Source: Rhizobium sp. 16-488-2b (GTDB taxonomy: Bacteria; Pseudomonadota; Alphaproteobacteria; Rhizobiales; Rhizobiaceae). Taken from it: a DNA stretch of 64,000 bases. The notes under the pieces were generated by a model. It did no database searches, was not told the origin of the DNA, and saw only the letters and a program-made list of their open reading frames with translations. Shown one piece after another: positions 55,022 through 64,000 of the stretch (position 1 is its first letter; the number at the start of each line of letters is the position of its first letter). The position numbers were made by a program, and so were the translations under genes. Where the stretch lies: NCBI RefSeq assembly GCF_017741815.1, contig NZ_JAGHMF010000024.1, positions 1 through 64,000 on the forward strand. The letters run 5' to 3'.

Positions 55022-55346
55022 TCCCATCCCCTTGCCTGCGACGCCAGCCATTGGCGTTGCGCGTTGTTGCGAGAGGCATCGGGAACGCGTTCCTTCGAAG
55101 ACTTATGGGGCAAATCCTGAGAGAAAATAACAACTATCTCAGATCGCAATCACCGAAGCTCTCACAACCGATGATCATGCCGCGAGAGTTAACGCCGGGT
55201 ATACAACCAATATCTAATTTAAGGTCGCAACCCTGCGAAAACTCATAGTGGATTTCTTATATTTCAGGAACAGCGCGACCGCCCAATGAAAAAGGGCGCC
55301 CCGAGGGACGCCCTTTTGAACATGTCTTCTTTCAAGCCGTAACGGC
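55022..55346. other. intergenic region upstream of the chemoreceptor
   Basis: A 325-bp stretch holding the chemoreceptor promoter region (AT-rich near 55120-55260) and the terminator of the DUF4167 gene (55290-55317). No gene is seen. Confidence 0.55.
55290..55317 (-). terminator. intrinsic terminator of the DUF4167 gene
   Basis: AAAAGGGCG (55290-55298) pairs with CGCCCTTTT (55309-55317) around a 10-base loop, followed on the minus strand by T residues, about 30 bases past the stop codon. Confidence 0.85.
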
Positions 55347-56267
55347 TTATTCCGAAGCCGCATCAGCCATGGCAGGCGCTTCGCCGGCGCCGGCATCGCC
55401 TTCGGCAGCAGCTTCACCTTCAGCGCGGCGCGGACGGCGCGGACGCGGGGCGGCTGCACGACGGCGCGGCTGGCGGGTCGTTGCCGCACCGCTTTCCTCG
55501 TCCATCGATACCTCGGCCGGAATGCCTTCGATCTCCGGCTGCGGGCCGGTACCGTCGATCACCTCGGGCTGGGCAGCGGCTGCAACCGGTGCCGGACGCT
55601 CTTCGCGACGGCGCGGCTGGCGAGCGGGGCGCTCTTCGCTACGTGGCTGCTCCTCGGCGCGCGGCTGCGGCTGGGGCTGCTCTTCGCTGCGCGGCTGCTC
55701 ATCGCTCTGACGGCGTGGCTGCTCTTCGTCGCGGCGCTGGCGCTGCTCGTTGTTGAAGCGGCGCTCGTCCGAACGGCGGCCCTGCTGCTCGTCATTCTGA
55801 CGGCGCGGCTGCTCATCATTGTTGCGGCGCTGCTGGTGCTCCTGCTGCTGGCGCGGAGGCTGAACGACCACGACGTCGTCATTGTCGCCACCATCCATCT
55901 CGTCGCCATCGCGCTCACTGCCGTCGCGGTCAAATTCGCCGCGGTCGTCGCGCTGGAAGCGTTCCTGCATCTGCGCCTGTGCGGCGGCAATGATGCGATA
56001 GTAGTGTTCGGCGTGCTGCAGGTAGTTTTCAGCCATGACACGGTCGCCGGAGCTCTGCGCGTCGCGACCGAGCTGCGAGTATTTTTCAGCGATGTGCTGC
56101 GCGGTGCCGCGGATCTTCACGTCTGGGCCGGAGCTGTCGTAGGTCCGCGTCAGCGGGTTGCCGCCCTTGCGGTTGAAATTGTTGTTATTGTTGTTGTTAT
56201 TTCCGCCGCCGCCGCCGTTATTGTTGGTACGCCCGCGACCGCGTTTGTTCTGCTGTCCTGGCCTCAT
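55347..56267 (-). CDS. DUF4167 family protein
   Basis: A 306-residue protein. The DUF4167 domain (about 38-115) includes TRTYDSSGPDVKIRGTAQHIAEKYSQLG and DRVMAENYLQHAEHYYRII. The N-terminus is Asn/Gly-rich (about 10-32). The rest is low complexity: a Q/R/E/P/N-rich region (about 150-235) and an Ala/Arg/Pro-rich tail. The basic, disordered composition resembles RNA-binding proteins, but no function is proven. The family is almost confined to Alphaproteobacteria. It lies downstream of prmC with a 343-bp gap, as in other rhizobia. Confidence 0.9.
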   Translation of the reverse strand: MRPGQQNKRGRGRTNNNGGGGGNNNNNNNNFNRKGGNPLTRTYDSSGPDVKIRGTAQHIAEKYSQLGRDAQSSGDRVMAENYLQHAEHYYRIIAAAQAQMQERFQRDDRGEFDRDGSERDGDEMDGGDNDDVVVVQPPRQQQEHQQRRNNDEQPRRQNDEQQGRRSDERRFNNEQRQRRDEEQPRRQSDEQPRSEEQPQPQPRAEEQPRSEERPARQPRRREERPAPVAAAAQPEVIDGTGPQPEIEGIPAEVSMDEESGAATTRQPRRRAAAPRPRRPRRAEGEAAAEGDAGAGEAPAMADAASE

Positions 56268-56610
56268 CGATCGTTCACCTGAATTCTCTGTTTGTGTGGA
56301 GTGATGGCACCGTCAACCGTGGTCGTTCGTCCGACTCAGGGTATTCGTGCCGCAAGCATAATGCGCCTTTGCGCCAACCTGCCGCTTGTTCTCAAGTCAG
56401 TTTGACTGATTCACGCATTGGGTCGTCTTCAACCTTTGAAACTCTCGTTTAAGAGAGTGGACCCCCGAGGCCGAGCTAGCTTCGAACGAACAATCGTTCT
56501 GACCTATCTCTCCAATACGTGGGGGCAACCTATATTGCTTCCCGTTTAAATCCAAGCCTTTTCTTCGCAATGACACCAATGGACTAGTCTATTCAGCCGC
56601 TTGTTGCCGA
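56268..56610. other. intergenic region with structured sequence
   Basis: A 343-bp gap between prmC and the DUF4167 gene on the same strand. It holds a perfect ACTCTC/GAGAGT hairpin (about 56441-56458) and complementary C5 (56462-56466) and G5 (56521-56525) blocks. On the minus strand CTTGGA and TATAGG lie 16 bases apart near 56530-56560, a possible promoter. It could be a long leader of the DUF4167 mRNA or a small RNA. No coding frame is supported. Confidence 0.35.
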
Positions 56611-57492
56611 TCAGTTACGGGCGAACACGAGCACACGGTCGTTGTGACCGTAATCCTTCACCGATTCCAAGCATTTGAAGCCTTCAGCCTCAAAAACTTC
56701 GGTCACTTCCGTTCGCTGATCGTAGCCTATCTCGAGCCCTATAACACCGTCTGGATGCATGAACCTTGCGGCATCCTTGGCAATGGAACGGTAGGCGTCA
56801 AGCCCATCCATGCCGCCATCCAGTGCGGCGGCCGGATCAAATTTTGTCACTTCGGGAGCAAGAGTGTCAACGACACTGGACGCTATATAGGGCGGATTTG
56901 AGACAATAGCGTGAAACTTCCCGTCTATGGCCTGAAACCAGCTGGATCGCACCGCCTTGAAGCGCTGCTGCAGCCCGTTTCTTTCCGCATTGGATTGCGC
57001 CGTCTTCAGCGCGTCGACGGATATATCGCTGCCGATGCCCGATGCCTCGGGACATTCGTTGAGCAGCGCGAGGCAGATCGCCCCGGTTCCCGTTCCCATA
57101 TCCAGTATATGGAGATCGCCATGCTTACCCGCAAGGTCTCTCATATAAGGAAGCATGGTATCGACGAGGATTTCGGTATCCGGCCTCGGCTCCAGCGTCT
57201 CCGCCGAAAGCGACAAAGGCAGGCCGTAAAACTCCCGCTCGCCCAGAATGCGATGCACCGGCTCATGCGCCAGCCTGCGGGTGATCGCGTCCTCGATGCG
57301 CACGGCGGCCGCATCCTCGACGACATCGCCACCCCGCGTCAGCATCTCGGTCGTCGTCAGCCTGAGCAGCCCCGAGATCAGCACCCGCGCGTCGGCGGCC
57401 GGATCGGCCACGCCGGCCTCGGTGAAGCGTCGCCGTGCCTCGGCCAGAAGCTGGGAAACCGTCGCGCCGACCTGTTTCCCTTGATCGCTCAT
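56611..57492 (-). CDS. prmC: release factor glutamine methyltransferase
   Basis: A 293-residue S-adenosylmethionine-dependent enzyme that methylates the glutamine of the GGQ motif of release factors 1 and 2. The catalytic NPPY motif is in FHAIVSNPPYIASSV. The SAM-binding loop is LHILDMGTGTGAICLALL. It overlaps prfA, its substrate gene, by four bases (ATGA), the classic prfA-prmC arrangement. Confidence 0.96.
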   Translation of the reverse strand: MSDQGKQVGATVSQLLAEARRRFTEAGVADPAADARVLISGLLRLTTTEMLTRGGDVVEDAAAVRIEDAITRRLAHEPVHRILGEREFYGLPLSLSAETLEPRPDTEILVDTMLPYMRDLAGKHGDLHILDMGTGTGAICLALLNECPEASGIGSDISVDALKTAQSNAERNGLQQRFKAVRSSWFQAIDGKFHAIVSNPPYIASSVVDTLAPEVTKFDPAAALDGGMDGLDAYRSIAKDAARFMHPDGVIGLEIGYDQRTEVTEVFEAEGFKCLESVKDYGHNDRVLVFARN

Positions 57493-58571
57493 GGCTGCTG
57501 CTCGCCAAGCTGCGACAGCTGGCTCGCCTGGTAGTCGGCCATCAACGCATCGACGATCTCGTCGATTTCGCCAACCATCATCCGGTCGAGCTTGTAGAGC
57601 GTCAGGTTGATGCGGTGGTCGGTGACGCGCCCCTGCGGGAAATTATAGGTACGGATGCGCTCGGAGCGGTCGCCGGAGCCGACCTGGCTCTTGCGGTCGG
57701 CGGAGCGCTCGCTATCGGCGCGCTGACGCTCGGCGTCGTAGAGACGCGAGCGCAGAACCTGCATCGCCTTGGCGCGGTTCTGGTGCTGCGATTTTTCCGA
57801 GCTGGTGACGACGATACCCGTCGGCAAGTGGGTGATACGCACCGCCGAGTCCGTCGTGTTGACGTGCTGACCGCCGGCTCCCGACGAGCGCATCGTGTCG
57901 ATGCGGATATCCTCGGCACGGATTTCGATGTCGATCTCCTCGGCCTCCGGCAGCACGGCAACCGTCGCCGCCGACGTATGGATACGCCCGCCCGCTTCCG
58001 TCTCCGGCACGCGCTGAACGCGGTGAACGCCGGATTCGAACTTCAGCTTGGCGAACACGCCCTTGCCGGTGATCGTCGCGATGATTTCCTTGAAACCGCC
58101 GGCTTCCCCCTCGCTGGACGAGAGAACCTCGACCTTCCAGCCATGCGCCGCCGCATACCGCTCGTACATGCGAAACAGATCGCCCGCGAACAGCGCCGCC
58201 TCCGAGCCGCCGGTGCCGGCGCGAATTTCGAGGATGGCGCTCTTTTCGTCCGCCGCGTCCTTGGGCAGAAGCAGGATCTGGATTTCCTGCTCCAGCGCCT
58301 CGATCCGCTCCTTGACCTCGGGAAGCTCCATCTCCGCCATATCCCGCATCTCGCGGTCGACGGACTTGTCATCCAGCAGCGTCTCGAGATCGGCAAGCTC
58401 CGACAGCGCCTTTTCATAGGCGCGAATCTTGGTCACGACGGGCTGCAGCTCGGCATATTCGGAGGCAAGCTTGACGTAGACGTCGGCCGAAGGGCCGGCC
58501 GACATGCGCGCTTCGATCTCGCCGAAGCGGCGTTCCAGCTCGCGCATCTTTTCAACGGGAAGCTTCGCCAC
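57489..58571 (-). CDS. prfA: peptide chain release factor 1
   Basis: A 360-residue release factor that reads UAA and UAG. The start is GTG at 58571, five bases after GGAG; another GTG two codons upstream overlaps that site. The GGQ motif is in GAGGQHVNTTDSAVR. The N-terminal coiled domain (about 1-100) begins AKLPVEKMRELERRFGEIE. It is followed by prmC (four-base overlap) and lies 27 bases downstream of ptsP, so the cluster ptsP-prfA-prmC is probably one operon. Confidence 0.97.
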   Translation of the reverse strand: MAKLPVEKMRELERRFGEIEARMSAGPSADVYVKLASEYAELQPVVTKIRAYEKALSELADLETLLDDKSVDREMRDMAEMELPEVKERIEALEQEIQILLLPKDAADEKSAILEIRAGTGGSEAALFAGDLFRMYERYAAAHGWKVEVLSSSEGEAGGFKEIIATITGKGVFAKLKFESGVHRVQRVPETEAGGRIHTSAATVAVLPEAEEIDIEIRAEDIRIDTMRSSGAGGQHVNTTDSAVRITHLPTGIVVTSSEKSQHQNRAKAMQVLRSRLYDAERQRADSERSADRKSQVGSGDRSERIRTYNFPQGRVTDHRINLTLYKLDRMMVGEIDEIVDALMADYQASQLSQLGEQQP

Positions 58572-58598
58572 CCTCACTCCAATTCTGTTTGTCTCTGG

Positions 58599-60866
58599 CT
58601 ACAGAGGGATGTTGTGTGTTTCGGCGAAATGGGCAAGCAGTTCGCGGATCGATGTCGGCGTCGTCGTATCGTCGAGCGCCTCGTGCATCGCCTTGGACAG
58701 TGCGCCTACGTCGAGGCCGAGCAGCATTGCCTTCACCGGACCGATGGAAGCCGGCGACATCGACACCGAGCGGAAGCCGATGCCCAAGAGCGCCATGGCC
58801 GAAATCGGCTTGCCCGCCAGTTCGCCACAGAGCGTTACCGGCGTGTTGTTGCGCTCGCCCGCGCGCACGATATCGCGCAGGATACGCAGGAACGGCTTGT
58901 CCAATGTATCGAAACGGTCGGAGACCCGCGCATTGCCACGGTCGACCGCCATCGAGAACTGGAACAGATCGTTGGAGCCGACCGACACGAAATCGACCGC
59001 CGCCATCAGCTCGTCCAGCTGCCACAGCAGCGCCGGCACTTCCAGCATGGCGCCGAATTGCAGCTTGCGCGGCAGCCCGTGGCCGAAGCGCGACAGGCGC
59101 TGTACTTCCTTCTGCAGCAGTTCGCGCACCGCGGTGATCTCCGATACCTCGGTCACCATCGGCACCATCAGCTTCAATTCCATGCCGGCGGCTGCCTTCA
59201 GCATGGCGCGCAGCTGCGTGCGCAGAAGACCGGGGCGGTCGAGCGACAGGCGGATCGCCCGCCAGCCGAGCGCCGGGTTCTCTTCCTCATGGCCGCGGAA
59301 ATAGGGCACGACCTTGTCGCCGCCAATATCGAGCGTGCGGAAGGTCACGGACCGGCCGGCGGCCTGCTTCAAGACGTTGCGGTAAAACTGCTCCTGCTCT
59401 TCCGCCTTGGGAAGCGTGGAGGCGATCATGAACTGCAGCTCGGTGCGGAAGAGCCCGATACCCTCGGCGCCCGATTCCGACAGCTGCGGCAGGTCGACCA
59501 GCAGGCCGGCATTCATCTGCAGCGACACGCGCTGCCCGTCCTTGGAGAGCGGCTCGACCGCGCGCAAGGCCCTGAACTGCTCCTGACGGCGGGCGCGGAA
59601 CCGCACCTTCTCCTCGTAGGAGCGCTGATGCTCCGGCAGCGGCCGCAGATGCACATGGCCGCCATCGCTGTCGATGATCACGGCGTCGCCATTATCGGCC
59701 AGCGCCACGATCCCGGCCGCCTGACCGATGACGGGAATGCCCATGGCACGCGCGACGATAACGACATGGCTGGTGACGGCGCCCTCTTCGAGCACCAGGC
59801 CGCGCACATTGGCGCGCGGATAGTCGAGCAGTTCGGCGGCACCCATGGCGCGGGCGAGGATTATCGCGTCACCCGGGAAACCATCGCCCGAAGTGCGGCC
59901 GGTATAGCCGGTCAGCTGGCGCAGCAGGCGGTTCGCCAGATCCTCGAAATCATGCATCCGCTCGCGCAGATAAGGGTCCGTCAGGCGCATCATTCGCGCC
60001 TTGGTATCGCTCTGCACCTTCTCGACCGCGGCTTCCGCCGTCAGACCGTTGCGGATCGCCTCTTCCAGCTTGCGCACCCATCCCTGGTCATGCGCGAACA
60101 TGCGGTAGGTCTCGAGCACCTCGCGGTGCTCACCCTCCATCGAGACGTCGCGCTGCGACAAGAGATCGTCGATCGAGATGCGCAGCGAACCCAGCGCTTC
60201 GGCAAGCCGGCGGATTTCCTTGTCGGCATCGTCGTTGAGCAGATTGGTGACGACGATGCGCGGCTCGTGCAGCACGACATAGCCGAGGCCGATACCTTCA
60301 TTATAGGTATCGCCGTCGATCGTGACCGAGCGGGTGAGATCGAGCTCGAGCCCCGGCTTGGTGAGCTTCTTCAGCTCGCCGGTGGCGATCATCTCGGCCA
60401 GCACCATCGCGGTCGTTTCGAGCGCTTCCAACTCCTCGTCGCGATAGTTGCGGCTTGCCTTGTTCTGCACGACGAGAACGCCGAGCGAGCGGCCGGCGCG
60501 CAGGATCGGCACGCCGAGGAAGGAGTGATAGATCTCTTCGCCCGTCTCCGGCAGGTAGCGGAAGGCGGGGTGCGATTGCGCGTCGGAGAGATTGAGAGGG
60601 GCGGCCGACGCGGCGATCGTGCCGACGAGGCCCTGCCCCATTTTCAGCTGCGCCAGGTGGACAGCTTCGCGGTTCAGACCTTCGGTTGCATAGAGTTCGA
60701 GCACGCCGTCGGAACGCAGCACGTAGACGGAGCAAACCTCCGCCACCATGTTGCTGGCGATCTGGCGAACGATCCGGTCAAGACGCTCTTGTGGCTCCAG
60801 CGGCTCCGCCATCAACTCGCGCAGCCGCTTGAGCAGCACGCGCGGACCGCCGGAAAGGTCTCTCAT
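58599..60866 (-). CDS. ptsP: nitrogen-PTS enzyme I (PtsP)
   Basis: A 755-residue phosphoenolpyruvate-protein phosphotransferase of the nitrogen-related PTS. The N-terminal GAF domain (about 20-155) distinguishes PtsP from the sugar enzyme I and is known in relatives to sense glutamine. The phosphorylated histidine is in GAVTSHVVIVARAMGIP. The C-terminal PEP-binding barrel has GIGLFRTELQFM and GSNDLFQFSMAVDRGN. It phosphorylates NPr, linking carbon and nitrogen status to potassium and stringent responses. Gene order lysC-ptsP-prfA is common in rhizobia. Confidence 0.96.
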   Translation of the reverse strand: MRDLSGGPRVLLKRLRELMAEPLEPQERLDRIVRQIASNMVAEVCSVYVLRSDGVLELYATEGLNREAVHLAQLKMGQGLVGTIAASAAPLNLSDAQSHPAFRYLPETGEEIYHSFLGVPILRAGRSLGVLVVQNKASRNYRDEELEALETTAMVLAEMIATGELKKLTKPGLELDLTRSVTIDGDTYNEGIGLGYVVLHEPRIVVTNLLNDDADKEIRRLAEALGSLRISIDDLLSQRDVSMEGEHREVLETYRMFAHDQGWVRKLEEAIRNGLTAEAAVEKVQSDTKARMMRLTDPYLRERMHDFEDLANRLLRQLTGYTGRTSGDGFPGDAIILARAMGAAELLDYPRANVRGLVLEEGAVTSHVVIVARAMGIPVIGQAAGIVALADNGDAVIIDSDGGHVHLRPLPEHQRSYEEKVRFRARRQEQFRALRAVEPLSKDGQRVSLQMNAGLLVDLPQLSESGAEGIGLFRTELQFMIASTLPKAEEQEQFYRNVLKQAAGRSVTFRTLDIGGDKVVPYFRGHEEENPALGWRAIRLSLDRPGLLRTQLRAMLKAAAGMELKLMVPMVTEVSEITAVRELLQKEVQRLSRFGHGLPRKLQFGAMLEVPALLWQLDELMAAVDFVSVGSNDLFQFSMAVDRGNARVSDRFDTLDKPFLRILRDIVRAGERNNTPVTLCGELAGKPISAMALLGIGFRSVSMSPASIGPVKAMLLGLDVGALSKAMHEALDDTTTPTSIRELLAHFAETHNIPL

Positions 60867-60957
60867 TGCGTCTCAAGCTCCAAAAACAGAAGGCAAAGTG
60901 GCCCGGCAGATCGCCGCGCCACTAATCAACTTGTACGCGCGGCGGCCCTGCTGGGAA

Positions 60958-62232
60958 TCAATTCTTATCCAGACCGTAGCAGGAATGCAAAGTCCTGACA
61001 GCGAGTTCCGCATAAGGACCATCAATCAGGATGGAAATCTTGATTTCCGAGGTGGTGATCGCCTTGATGTTGATGCCTTTATCGGCAAGTGCCTTGAAAG
61101 CGGTCGCCGCGACGCCGGCGTGGCTGCGCATGCCGATGCCGATGACCGACACCTTCACCAGGCCCGATTCGTTCTGCACGACGTCGTAACCGATCGTATC
61201 CTTGTGCTCGCCGAGCACCTTGATGGCCTTGTCCACGTCGCCCGACGGCACGGTGAAGGTCATGTCGGTCTTCGAGCCATCTTCCGAGATGTTCTGGACG
61301 ATCATGTCGACATTGATGTGGTTCTCGGCCAGCGGTCCGAAGATCGCGGCGGAGACGCCCGGACGGTCGGCGAGACGGCGAAGCGAGATCTGCGCTTCAT
61401 CCTTGGCATAGGCGATGCCGGTGACTACTTCCTGTTCCACGATTTCTTCCTCGTCACAAATCAGCGTTCCGGGCGGATTCAAGAAATCACCCATGCCCGG
61501 AGCATCGGGATCTTCAAAAGACGAACGCACGAAGGTGCGCACCTTGTGCACCATGGCAAGCTCGACCGAGCGAACCTGCAGAACCTTGGCGCCGAGCGAT
61601 GCCATTTCGAGCATTTCCTCGAACGCGATCTTCTTCAGGCGGCGCGCCTGCGGCACGATGCGCGGATCGGTCGTGTAGACGCCGTCGACGTCGGTATAGA
61701 TGTCGCAACGATCAGCCTTGACGGCGGCGGCGATTGCGACCGCCGACGTATCCGAACCGCCACGGCCGAGCGTCGCGATGCGGTTGTCGGGGCCGAGACC
61801 CTGGAAGCCGGCGACGACGGCCACCTGGCCCTCGCCCATGCGCTTGATCATTTCCGAGCCGTCGATCTCGAGGATACGGGCGGCGCCGTGCGCGTTGTCG
61901 GTGCGGATCGGGATCTGCCAGCCCTGCCAGGAGCGGGCGTTGACGTCCATGGCCTGCAGCGCGATCGCCAGAAGACCTGACGTTACCTGCTCGCCGGAAG
62001 CGACGATGGCGTCATATTCGCGGGCATCATAGAAAGGCGAGCTTGCGCCGACGACCTTCGGCGTGTTCTGCACCCAGCCGACCAGCTCGTTTGTCTTGCC
62101 CGACATGGCGGAAACGACGACGGCCACTTCATGACCGGCATCGACCTCGCGTTTGACGTGGCGGGCAACGTTCTTGATACGGTCCAGATCAGCGACGGAT
62201 GTCCCGCCGAACTTCATTACGATGCGTGCCAT
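60958..62232 (-). CDS. lysC: aspartate kinase
   Basis: A 424-residue kinase making aspartyl phosphate, the first step to lysine, threonine and methionine. The catalytic start is KFGGTSVADLDRI. GRGGSDTSAVAIAAAVKAD and TDVDGVYTTDPRIV belong to the amino acid kinase fold. The C-terminal two ACT domains (about 270-420) predict feedback control by lysine and/or threonine. The length fits the alpha-proteobacterial class II enzyme. ptsP follows 91 bases later. Confidence 0.96.
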   Translation of the reverse strand: MARIVMKFGGTSVADLDRIKNVARHVKREVDAGHEVAVVVSAMSGKTNELVGWVQNTPKVVGASSPFYDAREYDAIVASGEQVTSGLLAIALQAMDVNARSWQGWQIPIRTDNAHGAARILEIDGSEMIKRMGEGQVAVVAGFQGLGPDNRIATLGRGGSDTSAVAIAAAVKADRCDIYTDVDGVYTTDPRIVPQARRLKKIAFEEMLEMASLGAKVLQVRSVELAMVHKVRTFVRSSFEDPDAPGMGDFLNPPGTLICDEEEIVEQEVVTGIAYAKDEAQISLRRLADRPGVSAAIFGPLAENHINVDMIVQNISEDGSKTDMTFTVPSGDVDKAIKVLGEHKDTIGYDVVQNESGLVKVSVIGIGMRSHAGVAATAFKALADKGINIKAITTSEIKISILIDGPYAELAVRTLHSCYGLDKN

Positions 62233-62665
62233 AAGCCTCTACCACAGCAAACCGCCGGGAGAGACGAACGCCAGACCCGGCACGACGAAGCCTTGGAAGC
62301 CACGGGCCGAAGAGCCGGAATTGGGAGGTTCTGGAACCCTTCTAAAGCCCTGCGCCCAAGGGCCCAAGTTGCGGCGTCTCTTAACGAGTTTGTGAGGGGG
62401 TGGCAAGGTGGGGAAAGGAGAATGACGGCCTCAATTGCGCGTGTAATTTGCAGGCCGCGCGAGGCAGCGCCGAACCACATGTGACATGACTATGACAATC
62501 CCGCGAGGCGCTGGGCCACCAAAGCGCGCTGCCCCGTCCGCGCACATTTTTCGGCGTAAAGATTAGATTCAGCTTTTTTTGGTAATTTCCCGTTAGCAAT
62601 ACCCTTTGATGTTCCTGGCGCCATTCGTGTTCGGCGTCCGGCCTGTAATGAGTAACGGGTTCCCA
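62233..62665. other. divergent intergenic region
   Basis: The 433 bp between lysC (leftward) and the GH25 gene (rightward) should hold both promoters. The segment 62540-62610 is AT-richer with a long T-run near 62573-62580. I see no gene; the open frames here have no site or similarity. Confidence 0.5.
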
Positions 62666-63811
62666 ATGCGTTTTTCGGCTGTGCCAGCAATCTTCCTTGC
62701 CTGTCTGACCCTTGCGGGTTGCACGTCGACGTCTGGCCCCGACGTCTTGGCTTCAGCCGCCCCCTCTCGCGAGACGACAAGCTCGGTGGCCCCGCCCGCC
62801 GCCGTTCCATCAGCACCCGTTCCCGCATCCGATGTCGGCATGTCAGCCGGACAGACCGCGCCGCATCAGGAAGTGCTGGCATGGGCCGGCCCGATCCCGG
62901 AATCGAAGGCCTTCGAGTCCGCCGACCGCGCCGTCGGCGCACCGCTTCCCGCCGAGCGCCCGATGGTTGCTACGGAGGTCGCGATGATGACGCCGCCGGC
63001 CCGCCCGCCCGTTGTCACGCCTGTTGTCGCCCCGATCATGGAGCGCCCCGATCTTCCCGATATGGAAGAGACGGCGCAGCCGCGCACCCGCAGCAAGCTC
63101 TACAGTCGCCAGTTCCGAGACGCCAAGCCGATCAACTTCGGCCGCGCCTCGCCGCACAAGCTCGCCGTTCACGGCGTCGACGTCTCGCGCTGGCAGGGCG
63201 ATATCGACTGGCCGCGACTGCGCACCCAGGGCGCCAACTTCGCCTATATTAAGGCCACCGACGGCGGCGACCACCTCGACCCGATGTTCCGCACCAACTG
63301 GCGCAAGGCCAAGGAAGCGGGCCTGAAGCGCGGCGCCTATCACTTCTTCTATTGGTGCCGCACCGCCGGCGAACAGGCCGACTGGTTCATCCGCAACGTG
63401 CCGCGCGATCCCGATGCGCTTCCGCCCGTCATCGACGTTGAGTGGAACGGCGAATCCGCCTGCAAGCGTCGCCCCTCGACTGAAAACGTGCTCGAGAAGA
63501 TGCAGGTCTTCATGGACAAGCTCGAGCGCTATTACGGCAAGCGCCCTGTCATCTACACGGCGCCCGACTTCTATGCCGACAACCTGCAGGGTGCCTTCCA
63601 GAACTATCCCTTCTGGCTGCGTTCCGTCGCCGCCCACCCGTCCAAGCGCTATCCCGGCCGCAAGTGGCTCTTCTGGCAGTATTCCGGCTCTGGCCTGTCG
63701 CATGGCGTCGAAGGCAGGATCGACCTCAACGTCTTCAACGGCAGCCCGGACCAATGGACGCGCTGGTCATCTGGACGCCCCAGCAACCGAATGATGGCCG
63801 CCAACGACTGA
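62666..63811 (+). CDS. GH25-type lysozyme-like lipoprotein
   Basis: A 381-residue protein started at the ATG at 62666 (MRFSAVPAIFLACLTLAGC), where LTLAGC is a lipobox with the cysteine at residue 19. A disordered Ala/Pro/Ser-rich linker (about 20-145) leads to a glycoside hydrolase 25 domain (about 165-370). Its catalytic acids are visible in VHGVDVSRWQGDIDW and PPVIDVEWNG. FAYIKATDGG and WLFWQYSGSG are typical of GH25 muramidases. It probably cleaves peptidoglycan from the outer membrane side, for remodelling. An ATG 6 codons upstream is a possible start. Confidence 0.9.
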   Translation: MRFSAVPAIFLACLTLAGCTSTSGPDVLASAAPSRETTSSVAPPAAVPSAPVPASDVGMSAGQTAPHQEVLAWAGPIPESKAFESADRAVGAPLPAERPMVATEVAMMTPPARPPVVTPVVAPIMERPDLPDMEETAQPRTRSKLYSRQFRDAKPINFGRASPHKLAVHGVDVSRWQGDIDWPRLRTQGANFAYIKATDGGDHLDPMFRTNWRKAKEAGLKRGAYHFFYWCRTAGEQADWFIRNVPRDPDALPPVIDVEWNGESACKRRPSTENVLEKMQVFMDKLERYYGKRPVIYTAPDFYADNLQGAFQNYPFWLRSVAAHPSKRYPGRKWLFWQYSGSGLSHGVEGRIDLNVFNGSPDQWTRWSSGRPSNRMMAAND

Positions 63812-64000
63812 CGGTCCGACGGCGATCAACCTGCACTGATATCGATTGGGCATAGGCACAACCGTGGCGCGGCGCACCCGCTGCCACGGCGCAACAATTT
63901 TGTCACACCACTAAAAATCGGGTGTCGCATATATTTCCAAGCATAGGTAACTGTGATTCTTCTTCAATCGTAAGCATGTGGCGTAGATTGATTCGCGAAT
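63812..64000. other. right-edge intergenic sequence
   Basis: The last 189 bases contain no supported gene. The AT-rich stretch from about 63890 may be a promoter region for a gene beyond the window. Confidence 0.4.

Noticed and set aside
57435..60998. 1187-codon open frame antisense to prfA and ptsP
   Set aside because: Same reason: a shadow of two well-supported genes, rich in R, H, Q and L with no domain.

Overview
The window looks like chromosomal DNA of a member of the Rhizobiaceae, most likely Rhizobium sensu lato. The grounds are the high-GC codon usage, the hemA-dxr, lysC-ptsP-prfA-prmC and cobS-cobT neighbourhoods, a glycine-type 5-aminolevulinate synthase, a DUF4167 protein, an ExsH-type secreted glycanase with its type I exporter, and palindromic intergenic repeats of the rhizobial type. 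I see no transposase, integrase of phage type, CRISPR array or plasmid functions. Most genes are housekeeping or conserved accessory genes, with no clear recent island.

Layout: 1-452 is intergenic and carries a strong promoter firing leftward out of the window. 0.45-6.0 kb: LytM-type M23 peptidase facing clpB across a rhizobial palindromic repeat, then an orphan cheW. 6.3-9.1 kb: arginine catabolism (arginase, ornithine aminotransferase) with a divergent AsnC/Lrp regulator. 9.2-19 kb: adenylate cyclase/TPR protein, then the tamA-tamB envelope biogenesis pair; TamB carries seven tandem 107-residue repeats. 19.1-23.1 kb: small lipoprotein, hemA, a three-copy tandem hairpin array, and dxr. 23.4-25.9 kb: small envelope proteins (BON domain, DUF992, secreted low-complexity). 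26-30.7 kb: a type I secretion operon (ABC permease/ATPase, HlyD adaptor, RTX-GH16 glycanase). 30.97 kb: tRNA-Arg(CCT).

31.1-37.5 kb: M20 amidohydrolase, D-Ala-D-Ala carboxypeptidase with a His-rich CobW/ZNG1 GTPase, TusA-like protein, L,D-transpeptidase lipoprotein, accA. 37.6-42.4 kb: xerD with a small membrane protein, diverging from aroK-aroB-CorC-like transporter and a DUF2938 protein. 42.5-47.8 kb: BolA, DnaJ-domain protein, cobS-cobT (cobaltochelatase) and a phytase-like esterase. 47.8-52.8 kb: NAD-dependent epimerase with divergent AraC regulator, queuosine-precursor transporter (with a candidate preQ1 riboswitch on its start codon), rpmB, DUF3108 protein, Gly-rich repeat protein. 53.2-56.3 kb: cytoplasmic double-PAS chemoreceptor and DUF4167 protein. 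56.6-62.2 kb: lysC-ptsP-prfA-prmC. 62.7-63.8 kb: GH25 lysozyme-like lipoprotein.

The observations most worth following are the pseudoknot over the queuosine transporter start codon, the exact 107-residue repeats that lengthen TamB, and the 258-bp hairpin array between hemA and dxr. Starts were moved inward from the longest open frame where a ribosome binding site or family length supported it; this is stated in each entry.
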